From: Hypoxylon rubiginosum
Taxonomy: Eukaryota; Ascomycota; Sordariomycetes; Xylariales; Hypoxylaceae
Direction: 5' to 3'
Length of the DNA: 64,000 nucleotides
Assembly: GCA_902806565.1 (NCBI GenBank)
Contig: CADCXA010000027.1
Location: 2,108,001-2,172,000, forward strand
Shown: positions 14,165 through 25,116 of the stretch, piece by piece
Layout: every line of letters starts with the position of its first letter
How positions within the stretch are numbered: the stretch's first letter is position 1
Program-made: the position numbers and the translations under genes
Notes under the pieces: generated by a model
What the model was told of the DNA's origin: nothing
Databases searched by the model: none
Seen by the model: only the letters and a program-made list of their open reading frames with translations

Positions 14165-17100
14165 ACTTTTTTTTTATTATTATAATAAATAATAAAATAA
14201 CTAGTAAAAAAATAATATTAAAAATAAAATATAATATAAATATAATTTTAATATAAAAATAATTAAGTTTTTTAATTTTTTTATTATTACACTTTTTATT
14301 ATTATTATTTATTTTATAGTTTTACTTGTTTTTATTTTTTATTAATATTTTTATTTTTTTTTTTTTTTTTTAAAAGCTAATAACTTTAAATTAACCTTTT
14401 TTTTTATATTTTATAAAATAATAATTTAATTAACTAAATCTTAGATATTTTTTTTTATTATATATAATAAGTTATTCTTTAAAAATAAGATATTTTTATT
14501 AAATATAATATTTTTATTAAATATAACATTTTATATTTTGATAACTTATTTTAATATAAAAACCTAAATATTATAAATATTTATAAAGTTATAACTTATT
14601 AAATAACTTATTTATACTTTTAAATTAAAATATTAATATTAATTTTATTTTCACTTTATTTTTATAATAAATATAAATACCTTACATTTATATATTTTTA
14701 AATAAACTTAATATAATTTTTTATTAATAACTATATTATTTTTAAATACTAAATAAATATAAAAACGCTTATATAAAAATTACTAGTTAAAATTATACTT
14801 AAAAATATAATTATAAAAATAAATAATAACTTTAAAAACTTTTACTTATAAAAAATTTAAAAGCTTTAATTTTATTTTTATTATTTAAACTTTTTATTTA
14901 ATTATATTTTTTAAATATTTAACATTTTTATTTTAATTTTATATATTTAATATTAAAAACTTAAATTTAATATAATATATTTATTAAATATAATCTTATA
15001 TAATATATTTTTTTATTATTAACTTATTATTATATTTAATAACTTTAATATTAAATTAATATTATTTTTAAATAATTTTAAATATTTAATTTAAGATTTT
15101 AATAATTAAATTTAAAATATAATTTTTAAGATAAAAATTTTAAACTTATCTTATATATTTATTAATAATTAATATTATATATTAATATTTTTAAAAGTTT
15201 ATTTTTAAATTATAAAAATTAATAACTAAATGTTTATTTAATTTATTTAGTTATTTATAATATTTATAATAATTAAACTTTTTAATTTTTTTATAGTTAT
15301 ATATATTATATTTTATTATAATAATTTAATTAATTTTTTTAATTAAATTAAACTTTTTAATTTTTATTTTTTAAAAATAATTAATTATATAATTAAAAGC
15401 TTTTAATTTTAAGTAACTAAATTATAAATATTATAATTTATTAGTTATTATATTTAAAAGTTATTTTATTTAACTATTAAATTTAACATTTTTTATATAA
15501 AATAAGTAATTAATAAAATTCTTAAAAAAATCCTTTAAAATATATTAATCTTATTTATTAATAATAATATATAAAATAAAATTTTTTTTTTTTTATAAAT
15601 AATTATTCGTATTTTTATAATCTTATTAATATTTTATTTTTTTTAAAAATTTTAATGATATTATATTATAAGTGAATTTTTTATAATATATTACTTTTTA
15701 TAATTATAAAAGTCTTACTTTTTTTAAACTTTTTAAATATATATTTATTTTTTTATATTTTTATATAAATATAATTAAATTTTTTATAAAAATTATATTT
15801 TTAATATATATTATTTAATATAATAAGAATTAATTAAATTAATTAAAAATATAAATAATAGTTTTTAAGTTTAAAATTACTAAGTTTTTTAAAAAATAAA
15901 TATTAATTTTAAATATAACTTATAAAATTAAAAACGTTTTTTTTATTTTTTTAATTATTTAAATTAATTAATTTTTATTTTATATAAATAACTTTTTTTT
16001 TGTTTTTTTAATTAACTTAATAAATATATTATTTTTAATTATTTTATATTTAATTATTCTTTTTATAATAAAATTTAAAATTTAATTTTTTAAAGTTTTA
16101 TTTTTAATAATATATTAATAGTTAAAAATCTTATAATAATTATAATAAACTAAATATAAAATGTTAGTTTTTTATAAATAATTAATAAATATATTAATTT
16201 ATTTTCTTTTAATTAATTTAACTTATTTATTTAAATTATTTTAACTATATAATTTATTATAACTTTTATTATTTTTATTTTATTTTAATCGATTAAAAAG
16301 TTTAAAAATAACATCTTTTTTTTTTTTTAATTTAGTATTTAAGTTTTTATTATAATTAGATTTTATATTATTAAATTAAATAATAAATATTTTTTTTATA
16401 AAATAAAACTATATAAAAATTAATTATAAAAATATATATTTATATAAAATAATTATTATATTTAAATAATTAAATATATTACTTTTAATTTTATTAATAT
16501 TTAATAATTTATAATTAATTATTTAGTTATTTAAAACACTATTAAATATAACTTTAAAATCTTTTATTAATAATTAATTATTAGTAATATTTATAAAGTT
16601 TTTTATTTTTATATTTATAATAATTAATTTTTATTTAGTTATTTATATTTTAAAGTTTTTAAATATTTTTATTAATTATTATATTATTTTTTTATATTAT
16701 TTTTAAATTTATAACTTTAATTAATTATTATATATTTTATTAGTAATAAATAATTTCTTATATTATTTATATAAAATATTTATTAAGTTAAAATATATAT
16801 TTTAATAATTTAAAAATATAAAATTAATAACTTAATTTTTTAATTTTTTAACTATTTATTAATAAATCTAATAAATTTTATAATTATAATTATAAAAAAT
16901 TTAATTTTCTTTATAAATAACTTTATTTTTTTTTATTATTTTTATTAAATTTATAAATCTTTTATTTATTTTAACTTATTTTTTTTAACTTTTATTTATT
17001 ATAATTTAAGAATTATTATTTAATAAATTTTATATTATTTATTAAGTTTTTTTTAAATAATTATTAACGTTTAATTAAAATAACTTTTTTAGTTATTTTA

Positions 17101-17376
17101 ATGTTTTTATAAAATTAATATATTTTTAAAATTTTAAATTAATAATTTTTATTTAAAACTTTTTATTTTATTATTTTTAATTAAATAAGTTATTATAAAA
17201 AACCTTTTTTTTTATTATTTTTAATATATTATTTTTTTTATTATTAATTAAATTTAAGTTATAAAAAATTTTATTAATATAATTATTTTATAATTTTATA
17301 ATTTTTAATTAATTAAAAATTATATATTATTATTTATATATAGTTTTTTAATTTTTAAATAAATAAAACTTTTAAT

Positions 17377-17547
17377 TATTAAATTATATATATATTTAAT
17401 TAAAAAATTAATTATATATATTTTTTAATTATATATATTTTTATAATTCTTTAAAATAACTTTATAATAAAATTATTACGGCTTTAATTATTAGTTTATA
17501 TATAAGATTTAAATAAGTTCTTTAAAATAACCTTTTATTATTTAACA
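17377..17547 (-). repeat. Copia LTR (5' LTR of the element)
   Basis: This is the partner of 11764-11934. On the - strand it begins TGTTAAATAATAAAAGG. It keeps slightly more C and G than the other copy, so it was hit a little less by RIP. Confidence 0.92.
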
Positions 17548-17552
17548 AGTTT
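17548..17552. repeat. Target-site duplication of copia element, right copy
   Basis: AGTTT, identical to 11759-11763, directly follows the TTAACA end of the right LTR. Confidence 0.85.
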
Positions 17553-18988
17553 ATACACTTAAAATAGTTTATATTTTAAAAAGCTTTTAGCTCGGCTTCG
17601 CACTTAGCTTAGATTCGGAGAAACCAAGCTTTCTATATCATCTTTTTACACCCACATTGTTTCCTAAGTGAGTACAACAGATAGGTACTTGGGTACCTAG
17701 GTACAAATGAAATCCTGGCTCAGCCACCACATTGTAGTCGGCCGAACGGCATGCTGGATTTCCGTCTAGCAGAATCACGATTACGACAGTGTCGATACAG
17801 TACAAGCACATCACCTGCAGCGTTGATACCAGTGAAAATTTAGTCTCTACCTCCTTAAAGACTCTTTAGCGCTATATAGTTACCCGCTACATATTTGGTC
17901 CCAAGGTCCGACCCGGTCTCATTTTCTCTGTTAATCAGGACACGCCCTAGCAACTCGGCCACGACCTCGATGCCTGTGTTGTGTGCTAGGCTAGGAGGTG
18001 TAGAGACAAGGCTCTTCAAGTTTCTAGCCCTATTCTCCAGCCCATGCTTCCCAGCCACGTCGGTAAGGAATCTTAACTAGTGTGAACATGCCTATGGACA
18101 TCGAGGCGCCCGGCTCTCCTAAGCTCGTGAGTCGGAATTCATTCGACGATGGAGTCGAGTACCGAGGTAAATCCCGAAGCCGACCTAGATGTATTCATGT
18201 TACCAGTCTGGTACATGACTAAGCTGCTTTATCAACATGGACGAATCAACATACGGCTTGCGCGTCGGCGTTGTAGCTTATGCCACCACTTCCACAACGC
18301 TACGAGAGATGAAATAAGGCCGACAACAAGAGCTACTAAAGCAATGATAGCCTCAGGTGATAGGTGTATCGTCATTATGTAATTAATAAAGAGAGCAATA
18401 TCTCCGAAGGATTAGAGTGTATGTTAAGCTAAACTGAAATGGTTTTCGTATGCTTAACCTAGAGGAATTTGAGAAGTGGAATGCCTGGGACCGAACTACC
18501 GCGTCCCATTTCCTGTCTTTATAATCCAGACATTATTAGAGGCTGAGGCTGACGAGGAAGTTCTAGTCTGCAGACGATCTACATGATTATCCAATACGTA
18601 GGTATTGGGAAGAACCAATAGTCGGAAGTTGGCTGGGTCTCTGGTATTGGGAATACCCAATGGAATCTCAACTCTACTCACAACTTCCGACTTTATTGGG
18701 CCATCCCAATACCGGAGACCTACCAGGCTGCCGATTCTATTGTGTGTTCCCAATACCGGATACCCACCTGGATGTCGACTTTATTGGGTCTTCCCAATAC
18801 CGGAGACCCACCCAACTTCCGATTGCATTGGGCTTGGGGCGCCGCGTAAGATGCCATCTTTAGTTATCCCCAGGCCCGACGACAATACAAGGCTCCGTAA
18901 AAAGCGACATTAAAAACCTGCCCTTCTCACTCTAGAAAAGCTATCAGGATGCTGGCTCCTTAGCATTCCTTACTCCCTCTTCAATATC
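17553..18988. other. Intergenic transition from isochore to normal DNA
   Basis: The first 30 bases are still AT-rich. From about 17,585 the composition becomes balanced within one line of sequence. No convincing gene is visible. A few short ORFs occur (for example 18149-18382 and the - strand piece 17855-18058) but lack start, splice or domain support. A GGTACCTAGGTAC palindromic stretch lies near 17,692 and an inverted minisatellite at 18601-18834. The 3' part is the promoter of the Clr5-ankyrin gene. Confidence 0.6.
18601..18834. repeat. Minisatellite with inverted arms (about 44-bp units)
   Basis: The right arm (18682-18834) holds three and a half tandem units built on CCGAyTyTATTGGG, TTCCCAATACCGGA and a GACCCACC-type box. 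The left arm (18601-18656) holds the same motifs in reverse complement (GGTATTGGGAAG, AGTCGGAAGTTGGCTGGGTC, GGTATTGGGAA). The two arms could pair with about 25 bp between them. The repeated CCCAATACC and GGTATTGGG words make it obvious by eye. Confidence 0.8.
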
Positions 18989-21900
18989 ATGATGGCTTCA
19001 GTATCTACGAGGCTCACCGAAGCCGACTGGCTACCTTACAAACACAGGATTGAACTTATGGTATATGGACAGAAACTGAATAATGAAAGCATCCTCGAGA
19101 ATCTAAAGTCACTTAGATTTGAGGTGACGTAAGTCTTTGCCATAAATCACCTAGACAACTCTTCTAACAGATACCAGCAAAAACCAGCTTGAAGCACAGC
19201 TGGAGAAGTGGGGCATCAGGAGAAAACTGCGCAAAAGAAAAAGCAAGGCCGGTTGGCAGTGCGCCGGCCACCGTGTTGCCAAACGAAGAAAGCTAGGCAA
19301 GGAGAGCCAGGTAGTAATCGACGGCATAGTTCACGACCCACAAAGAGCGGCCAAAGAAATCAGCCGCAACCAACCAAGCTCTCTCGAGATAATCCATCGA
19401 GGTATCTAAGTTCATGCTGAGAGTAATTCCTATTTATTGGTGGAATGGTATGCTGACGAGAAAGGTGTGTTAGATCCTGCTAGTCCGCGGTCTCCTGAAG
19501 GCATGATAATATCTGTCTGCACACCCAATATAGTCCAATCAGAATCATGGCCACAACATCTTCCTTGGTTGATGTTTCTAGACAGATTCACGATTTGTAA
19601 TGGTTTCCACCCTTCCTGTATGATTAAAACCGATACTGACAATATACTTTCTCAGCCATTCCATCGAGAACGAGGATTCTTGCGCAAGGCACTGATGCTC
19701 TCCTTGATCTGCTCGCTCGGAGTGCAACCACAGGCGAGCAGGATGTTGTTTGCCGGAGTGTTTATACTTCGCCTTCAACATTATCCCGGCTTGCCACAGG
19801 ATTGCGATACTTTATGCCTGAAGCATATCCAGACGAATTCATGCGTCAAGCTCAAATAATCATGAATGGATCAGATAACAAACGCCTAGAACAAGTCATC
19901 ATGATCGTCCTTTTCCAGCTGTCAAATAATATTCATAGCGATGAATTCGCGGATATGTGGCCAACGATTCTCGGCTTAATTCAGCTATCTGGTATCATGG
20001 GCAAACCTCTAGAGCTAAAAGCTCGCGACGGGAACGGAATGATTAATGCTACAAGTATAGCAATTGCTGAGAAGCTGTTTAGCATAGCTTTTCAGGCTGT
20101 ATCCCATTTTGATACATGGCAATCAGACACCATACAAAATGGAACACGGACACTTATCAAGTGGTTATTGTCATCTGGACAGGACCCTGATGCTACAATT
20201 CCCACAGGCAGAGATCACCTTGAATCAGTCTTACACACATCAATCTGGTATCACGAAGCGGATTTGGCACTGACACTGCTGGACAACGGAGCGAACCCCA
20301 ATTTCATTCCCATGAGTCGCGATGCCGGAAAAGCGAGACTGCCGTTGGTAGTAGCTATCTGCTCCGACAACTCTACGCAGAGAACTACTCTTATCAAGGC
20401 ACTACTGGAGAAGGGTGCCAACCCGAACTTATTCGATAGAGACCATAAATCGTGTCCTCTCCGCGCTGCGATCGGGCGCCAGGATTTCCCGACGGTTGAG
20501 CTGTTAATCAGTTACGGAGCAAAGATTTCTATCGGTTTCCGTACTTCTTTAAGTTTATATGGGGATGGTCCTGAAGCGCCGATCGAAAACATGTCGCCAA
20601 TGCGCACTATTTTTGGATGTGCAGCTGGAATATCCCCAGAGTCAGCTGCTTTGTCAATGGTAGAATATCTACAGGATCAACTACGAAAGAATAACGGCTC
20701 TAATGAGTTGGCCAAGGCCATCCCGGCAGAAAGCCTACTTATCGCCGCCGCACGGGGCTATACCACAGTCCTGACTCTGCTCCTTGACCAGGGAATTCAT
20801 GTCAATACTACCAGCAAAACGAACTATACAGCCCTACATGCTGCAGCATATTATGGCCGTTCTGACACTTGTCGCATGCTGCTTGAACGAGGTGCATTGG
20901 TTGGACCTTGTTCTCGCACTGCGCCTTCCCCTCTATCCCTTGCGGTATTCGGTGACCATTTGGATGTGGTTCAACTGCTGCACCGATGGGGAGCCGACAT
21001 CAATCAATATGTTCACATAAGAGAGGGCTCGTCGGCGTGGTATTTGTTGTGGAGTAGCAAACATCTCAAATGTCCAACACCAGAAAAAGAGGTATTATCG
21101 TTCTGTAGCAGTCCTGTTGGTGCAGCAATGCACACTAGTATCACAGGATCTACATATCGATACCTAGTCTCGAAAGGGGCCATACTCCCGCCTTGGATAG
21201 CGCATCACGCGGCAAGATATGTCAAAGATTTGGAGCTCGTCTTATTTCTCGTAGAGAATGGTCAAGACATAAACCAACAAGAGCCACTCGGGCAAACGCT
21301 ACTTCAAGCTGCTCTTACTCTATGTGAAGACGATATAAACGATGAAGCGGCGAAATCATGTGGAACAATAGCATCAGCCTTGCTAGATCGCGGTGCTGCA
21401 GTAGTGGGAGGCGAGGCCGTCCAGGCTGTACTGCTGGGAGACTGGGATCTTGCGGAACGGATTTGTCATCAAGATCCCAACTGTGTCGCCCAAGAGCATC
21501 CAGAGATGACGATGATTCATGCAGCACTTCTGAGCCGTGATGCAAATATAATCCAGGAAGTCCTTAAGCGGGATCCAGAGGCATACGATCCTCGTGCGCT
21601 TTGCGTTGCGACTCTGATGTCATGTAACCCTGATGAAATGTGCTTCATCGATCAGCTATTGGAAAACCGGCCACCTAGTGAGACATCAGTGGACCCAGAA
21701 GCATTGGCTATCGGAATTGCATCCTGGTATGAGGACATACCATTATTGGAGTTGCTTCTGGAAAAACTCCCCCCGCCCCAAGGCTTGAAAATTTCGCAGC
21801 TTTCGCAACCTATGACTCGGTCTTCCGTGATTACAAACCCGCATTATGTATGTGGCCTCAGGCCTATCGGTATCGAGCCAACTGAACATACCATAAAGGA

Positions 21901-22831
21901 TATATCACCATTAATCTTTACTCTAAATTCCCCCCAAGCCAGGTCTATATTACTAGATCACGGGTATAAGGTAGACCTAATGACATTGATTGCGGTAATC
22001 AAGTCAAATGGTGTAACAATCGTGGAAGAGTTTTTGCAACGAAAACAATGCCTAATGGGGCAGGGTCTTCTATCTAAAGCGATTGAATGCGGAAACATCG
22101 AGATGGTCAAGATCCTCCTAGAAGCAGGCGAGGACGTCAACGATAGGAACAGATTCAACAAAACCCCTCTCCAAGCTGCCATTCTGAGGGGCGATTTAAG
22201 TATCTTGAATTTGATACTAGGAAAAAATCCCGATGTCAATGCTTATAGTTATCGTTTCCCCTCTGCCCTCCAGATGGCGTGTGCTAAAGGACATCTGAGT
22301 CTGGCTAAGCGATTAATCGACCGTGGAGCAGATATTGACGCCAAACTATACTCGCCCACGGCTCTCCAAGGCGCTGCAGAAAATGGGAGAATAGACATGA
22401 TTCAGTTTCTCCTATCTTCCGGGGCAAGCACGACAGGAGAATTGTGTGGGAGTTACATGCGTGCCATTAAATCTGCGGAGCAGGGTGGCCATCATGCTGC
22501 TGCTAGAATCTTGAAGATGCATCGCAAGTGGACTCCAGAGGACGAGTCTATGTATTCGAAAATAACACGGGAAGCGACAGCCTGGGATGACGACGAGCAG
22601 ACTAATGATGCAGTCAGCGAAGGCTCGGGTGATTGGGAGCAAGCGTTGGATAGGAATGGAGAACCTTTAGAGCTGGATTCGAGCACGACTAGCGTTGACG
22701 GAATGGATTTTGATGAAGGAATGAATAGTGCTGATGGCGTTGATGTGATGGATGCTGATGTGATACATGCTGACTGGGACAGATACCTTAATGTTGACAT
22801 ATGGATAGACGATGCACATAGTTATAACTGA
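18989..22831 (+). CDS. Clr5-domain and ankyrin-repeat protein
   Basis: The predicted protein of about 1,220 residues begins with a Clr5-type domain (a fungal N-terminal DNA-binding-like module), seen as QLEAQLEKWGIRRKLRKRK. A SPEGMIISVCTP and LPWLMF linker typical of this family follows, then a long ankyrin array. Clear ankyrin units include LLEKGANPN, TALHAAAYYGRSDTCRMLL, VKILLEAGEDVN, LAKRLIDRGADIDA and TALQGAAENGRIDMIQFLL; the C terminus is acidic. My exon model is 18989-19128, 19178-19401, 19465-19596 and 19656-22831. The second intron could instead end at 19473. That intron is needed to skip an in-frame TAA at 19407. The start is the first of two adjacent ATGs. Function is unknown; related proteins are numerous and variable in fungi. 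The gene is the first one beyond the RIP block and reads as intact. Confidence 0.8.
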
Positions 22832-23820
22832 GGGATCAAGGGCGGTAATGGATGTAATGGATGTAATGGGTGGTAAACGTCACTGACGCCCCTTCTATAG
22901 CAACGCACATCAATAAGAGAGGCCAATATATCATTTAAAAGGCACTTACAAAGGCGGTCGAGAGTTGAACGCACTCGGGAAACCACGTTGTGGACTTGCT
23001 ATGAGCCGTCACCCAGCGCAATCCAGGCTTCTCCAATATGGTACTCTATTTACGGCACCTACATTGGCATTTATATCAGTAGTACTTAAGGTGTTCTCGT
23101 TGGCAATAGCAGTGCCTAGTCCTTTTCGTCTGCCTTGACCATTCTCATCCTCGCCTCCTTCCAGATCAGAAACCAAGGGAAACTTGTCGCCTCCGGAGCG
23201 GGATTTTCAATGGATCCGAAATATGCTCGATGGTATGTATATACTTGGCACTTGGGTAGGTTAGAGAAGGAGCTCTGCGTATAGGTCATTATACAAGAGG
23301 CATAACTTGTATAGAGGGAGTCATCCTCCAATATAGCATCGCTAGGTCTTAGGGATCTTCCTGGTGCTCGAGTTGGGCCTTGCTGGGAAACCGGTTACTT
23401 AGAGTCCATATATACAACCTCACACACATACATATATTTACTAGAAGTCTTAGATTAAAATAAAATAAACATAGTTTAGGAGCTTTCGATAATGCGAAAG
23501 ATTCTATTATGGGGTAACCCCTGAGTTGGGTACTAGTAGTTGCGTCAAGCAGATCACGTGCGAGCCCCGCAACACAGTCGCTAATATGCCAGCTGCTACC
23601 GCCTGAGGCAAACCGCCTATCTGATTGGCCCTTGCACTAACCTGAGCCCTAGCGCACGAATTCCACCCACGAATTTTTGATTCGGATGTACCCGGCCAAA
23701 ATTTCCATCTCTGTCTTGAACATTCAAACAAGTGCCAGTGGAATTTCGCGATCCTCCCCACCAACAACCTTCGACCTTCAACAACTTCCCATCTCTTGCC
23801 AGAACGCCAGAACCGCCAAC
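22832..23820. other. Intergenic region with RPS5 promoter
   Basis: It holds a 9-bp tandem repeat (GTAATGGAT, about three copies, 22845-22871) directly after the ankyrin gene. The last 200 bases are CT/CA-rich leader sequence before the RPS5 ATG. I see no further gene; short ORFs lack support. Confidence 0.6.
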
Positions 23821-24705
23821 ATGTCTGACAACGGCGAGGTCGAAGTCGAGTCCACCAACTACCAGGTCCTCCCCAAGGATGTCACCTCCGAGATTGGCAG
23901 CATCAAGCTGTTCAACCGATGTGCGTTTTGCTCGCCTACAATTCGATTTCTAATTGAACACCATAACTAATACACTATGTAGGGAGTTACGAGGATGTTG
24001 AGATTCGCGACATCTCCTTAACGTAAGTCGACTATCCGATTATTTCGCGTCTCGATTCGATTTGAACTTCAAACTCGGAAGACCCAATTGTGGCAACATA
24101 TGAAGAACCGTTAGATGAAGCGCGGCAGGCTAACGGAGGAAATTTGACAGCGATTACATCCAGATCCGATCCCCCGTCTACATCCCTCACTCCGCTGGTC
24201 GATATGCCGCCAAGCGATTCCGCAAGGCCAACTGCCCCATCATCGAGCGTCTGACCAACTCCCTCATGATGCACGGCCGCAACAACGGAAAGAAGCTCAT
24301 GGCTGTCCGCATCGTTGCGCACTCCTTCGAGATCGTAAGACACACGGACAGAATTTTGTTGTGGTGAAAGTCTCTAACTTTGCATAGATCCACCTGATGA
24401 CCGACCAGAACCCTATCCAGATCGCCGTCGACGCCATCGTCAACTGCGGCCCCCGAGAAGATAGCACACGAATTGGTTCCGCCGGTACCGTCCGACGACA
24501 GGCCGTCGATGTGTCCCCTCTCCGCCGCGTCAACCAGGCTATTGCCCTGCTCACCATCGGCGCCCGCGAGGCCTCTTTCCGCAACGTCAAGTCGATCGCT
24601 GAGTGCTTGGCCGAGGAGCTGATCAACGCTGCCAAGGGAAGCAGCAACTCGTACGCTATCAAGAAGAAGGACGAGTTGGAGCGTGTCGCCAAGAGCAACC
24701 GATAA
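23821..24705 (+). CDS. RPS5: 40S ribosomal protein S5 (uS7 family)
   Basis: This is the small-subunit protein that binds the 3' major domain of 18S rRNA at the mRNA exit side. The spliced product is 213 residues, the usual length. It contains the uS7 signatures [58 protein letters not shown] and the end [18 protein letters not shown]. Four exons: 23821-23920, 23983-24022, 24151-24334 and 24388-24705. All three introns have GT-AG ends and the phases join cleanly. The many introns near the start are common in fungal ribosomal protein genes and often aid high expression. It converges on the GNAT gene downstream. Confidence 0.96.
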
Positions 24706-25116
24706 ACGGTGTGTTCTTTCTGGGTTTTCTTCGGCGTGGACGATCTGGGCATTTTACACTCTGCATTTGTGCGTTTCTGGCTCAGGCGGGATGCGGTTCC
24801 ATGGCATACTAGTCTCACAGGGCTCTTCAATAAAAGGCTCTCTGCCCGTGGGGGGCAAATCGTGAAGAACAAAATAAAATGACTTCAGAACTGGTAACTG
24901 TGCCTTGATAACTGCTATTGTTCGAGTACTGTAAAACATGAGAAGAGAATTGGTCATGCTTGACCTGGTATCATTGTAAGACATGCAACAGTGGCCAGTG
25001 AACTTAAAGAGCTACACCAGAACCAGAGTTACACCCCAGCTTTTTGAGACCTTCCCTCCTTATCAACGCCAAATGAATAATCCATATCCCCATGTTTTTC
25101 GAGTCCTTCCGTAATA
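24706..25116. other. Convergent intergenic region (shared 3' ends)
   Basis: The 3' flanks of RPS5 (+) and the GNAT gene (-) meet here. AATAAA-like words occur near 24,829 and 24,872 (+) and are candidate RPS5 polyadenylation signals. Nothing else is evident. Confidence 0.5.

Larger units (their letters stand above)
11764..17547 (-). mobile_element. Full-length Ty1/copia LTR retrotransposon, RIP-inactivated
   Basis: Two direct repeats of 171 bp bound 5.78 kb of AT-rich DNA and the whole is flanked by AGTTT target duplications. The repeats begin TATTAA and end TTAACA on the + strand, consistent with TGTTAA/TTAACA inverted tips in which one G became A. The element runs on the - strand: the pol C terminus lies at 12111-12281 next to the left LTR. 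The bases just inside the left LTR read AAAAAGGTG on the - strand and fit a polypurine tract. Gag and the rest of pol should fill 17,376 down to about 12,300 but are too mutated for me to assign. A four-copy 48-bp repeat lies inside. No intact ORF remains, so the copy is dead. Confidence 0.9.

Noticed and set aside
1..17580. Mitochondrial DNA insertion as an explanation of the AT-rich block
   Set aside because: No mitochondrial gene, rRNA or tRNA is recognisable, whereas LTRs, a target duplication and retroelement polymerase motifs are.
1..17580. Centromere
   Set aside because: Fungal centromeres can be RIP-degraded repeats like this, but nothing in the sequence alone separates a centromere from a dispersed repeat block; CENP-A data would be needed.
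17897..17969. tRNA-like A-box and B-box on the - strand (TGGCCGAGTTG ... GGTCGGACC), possible tRNA-derived SINE
   Set aside because: The B-box departs from the consensus, the D-arm spacing is wrong and I could not fold a proper acceptor stem. The match is probably chance.
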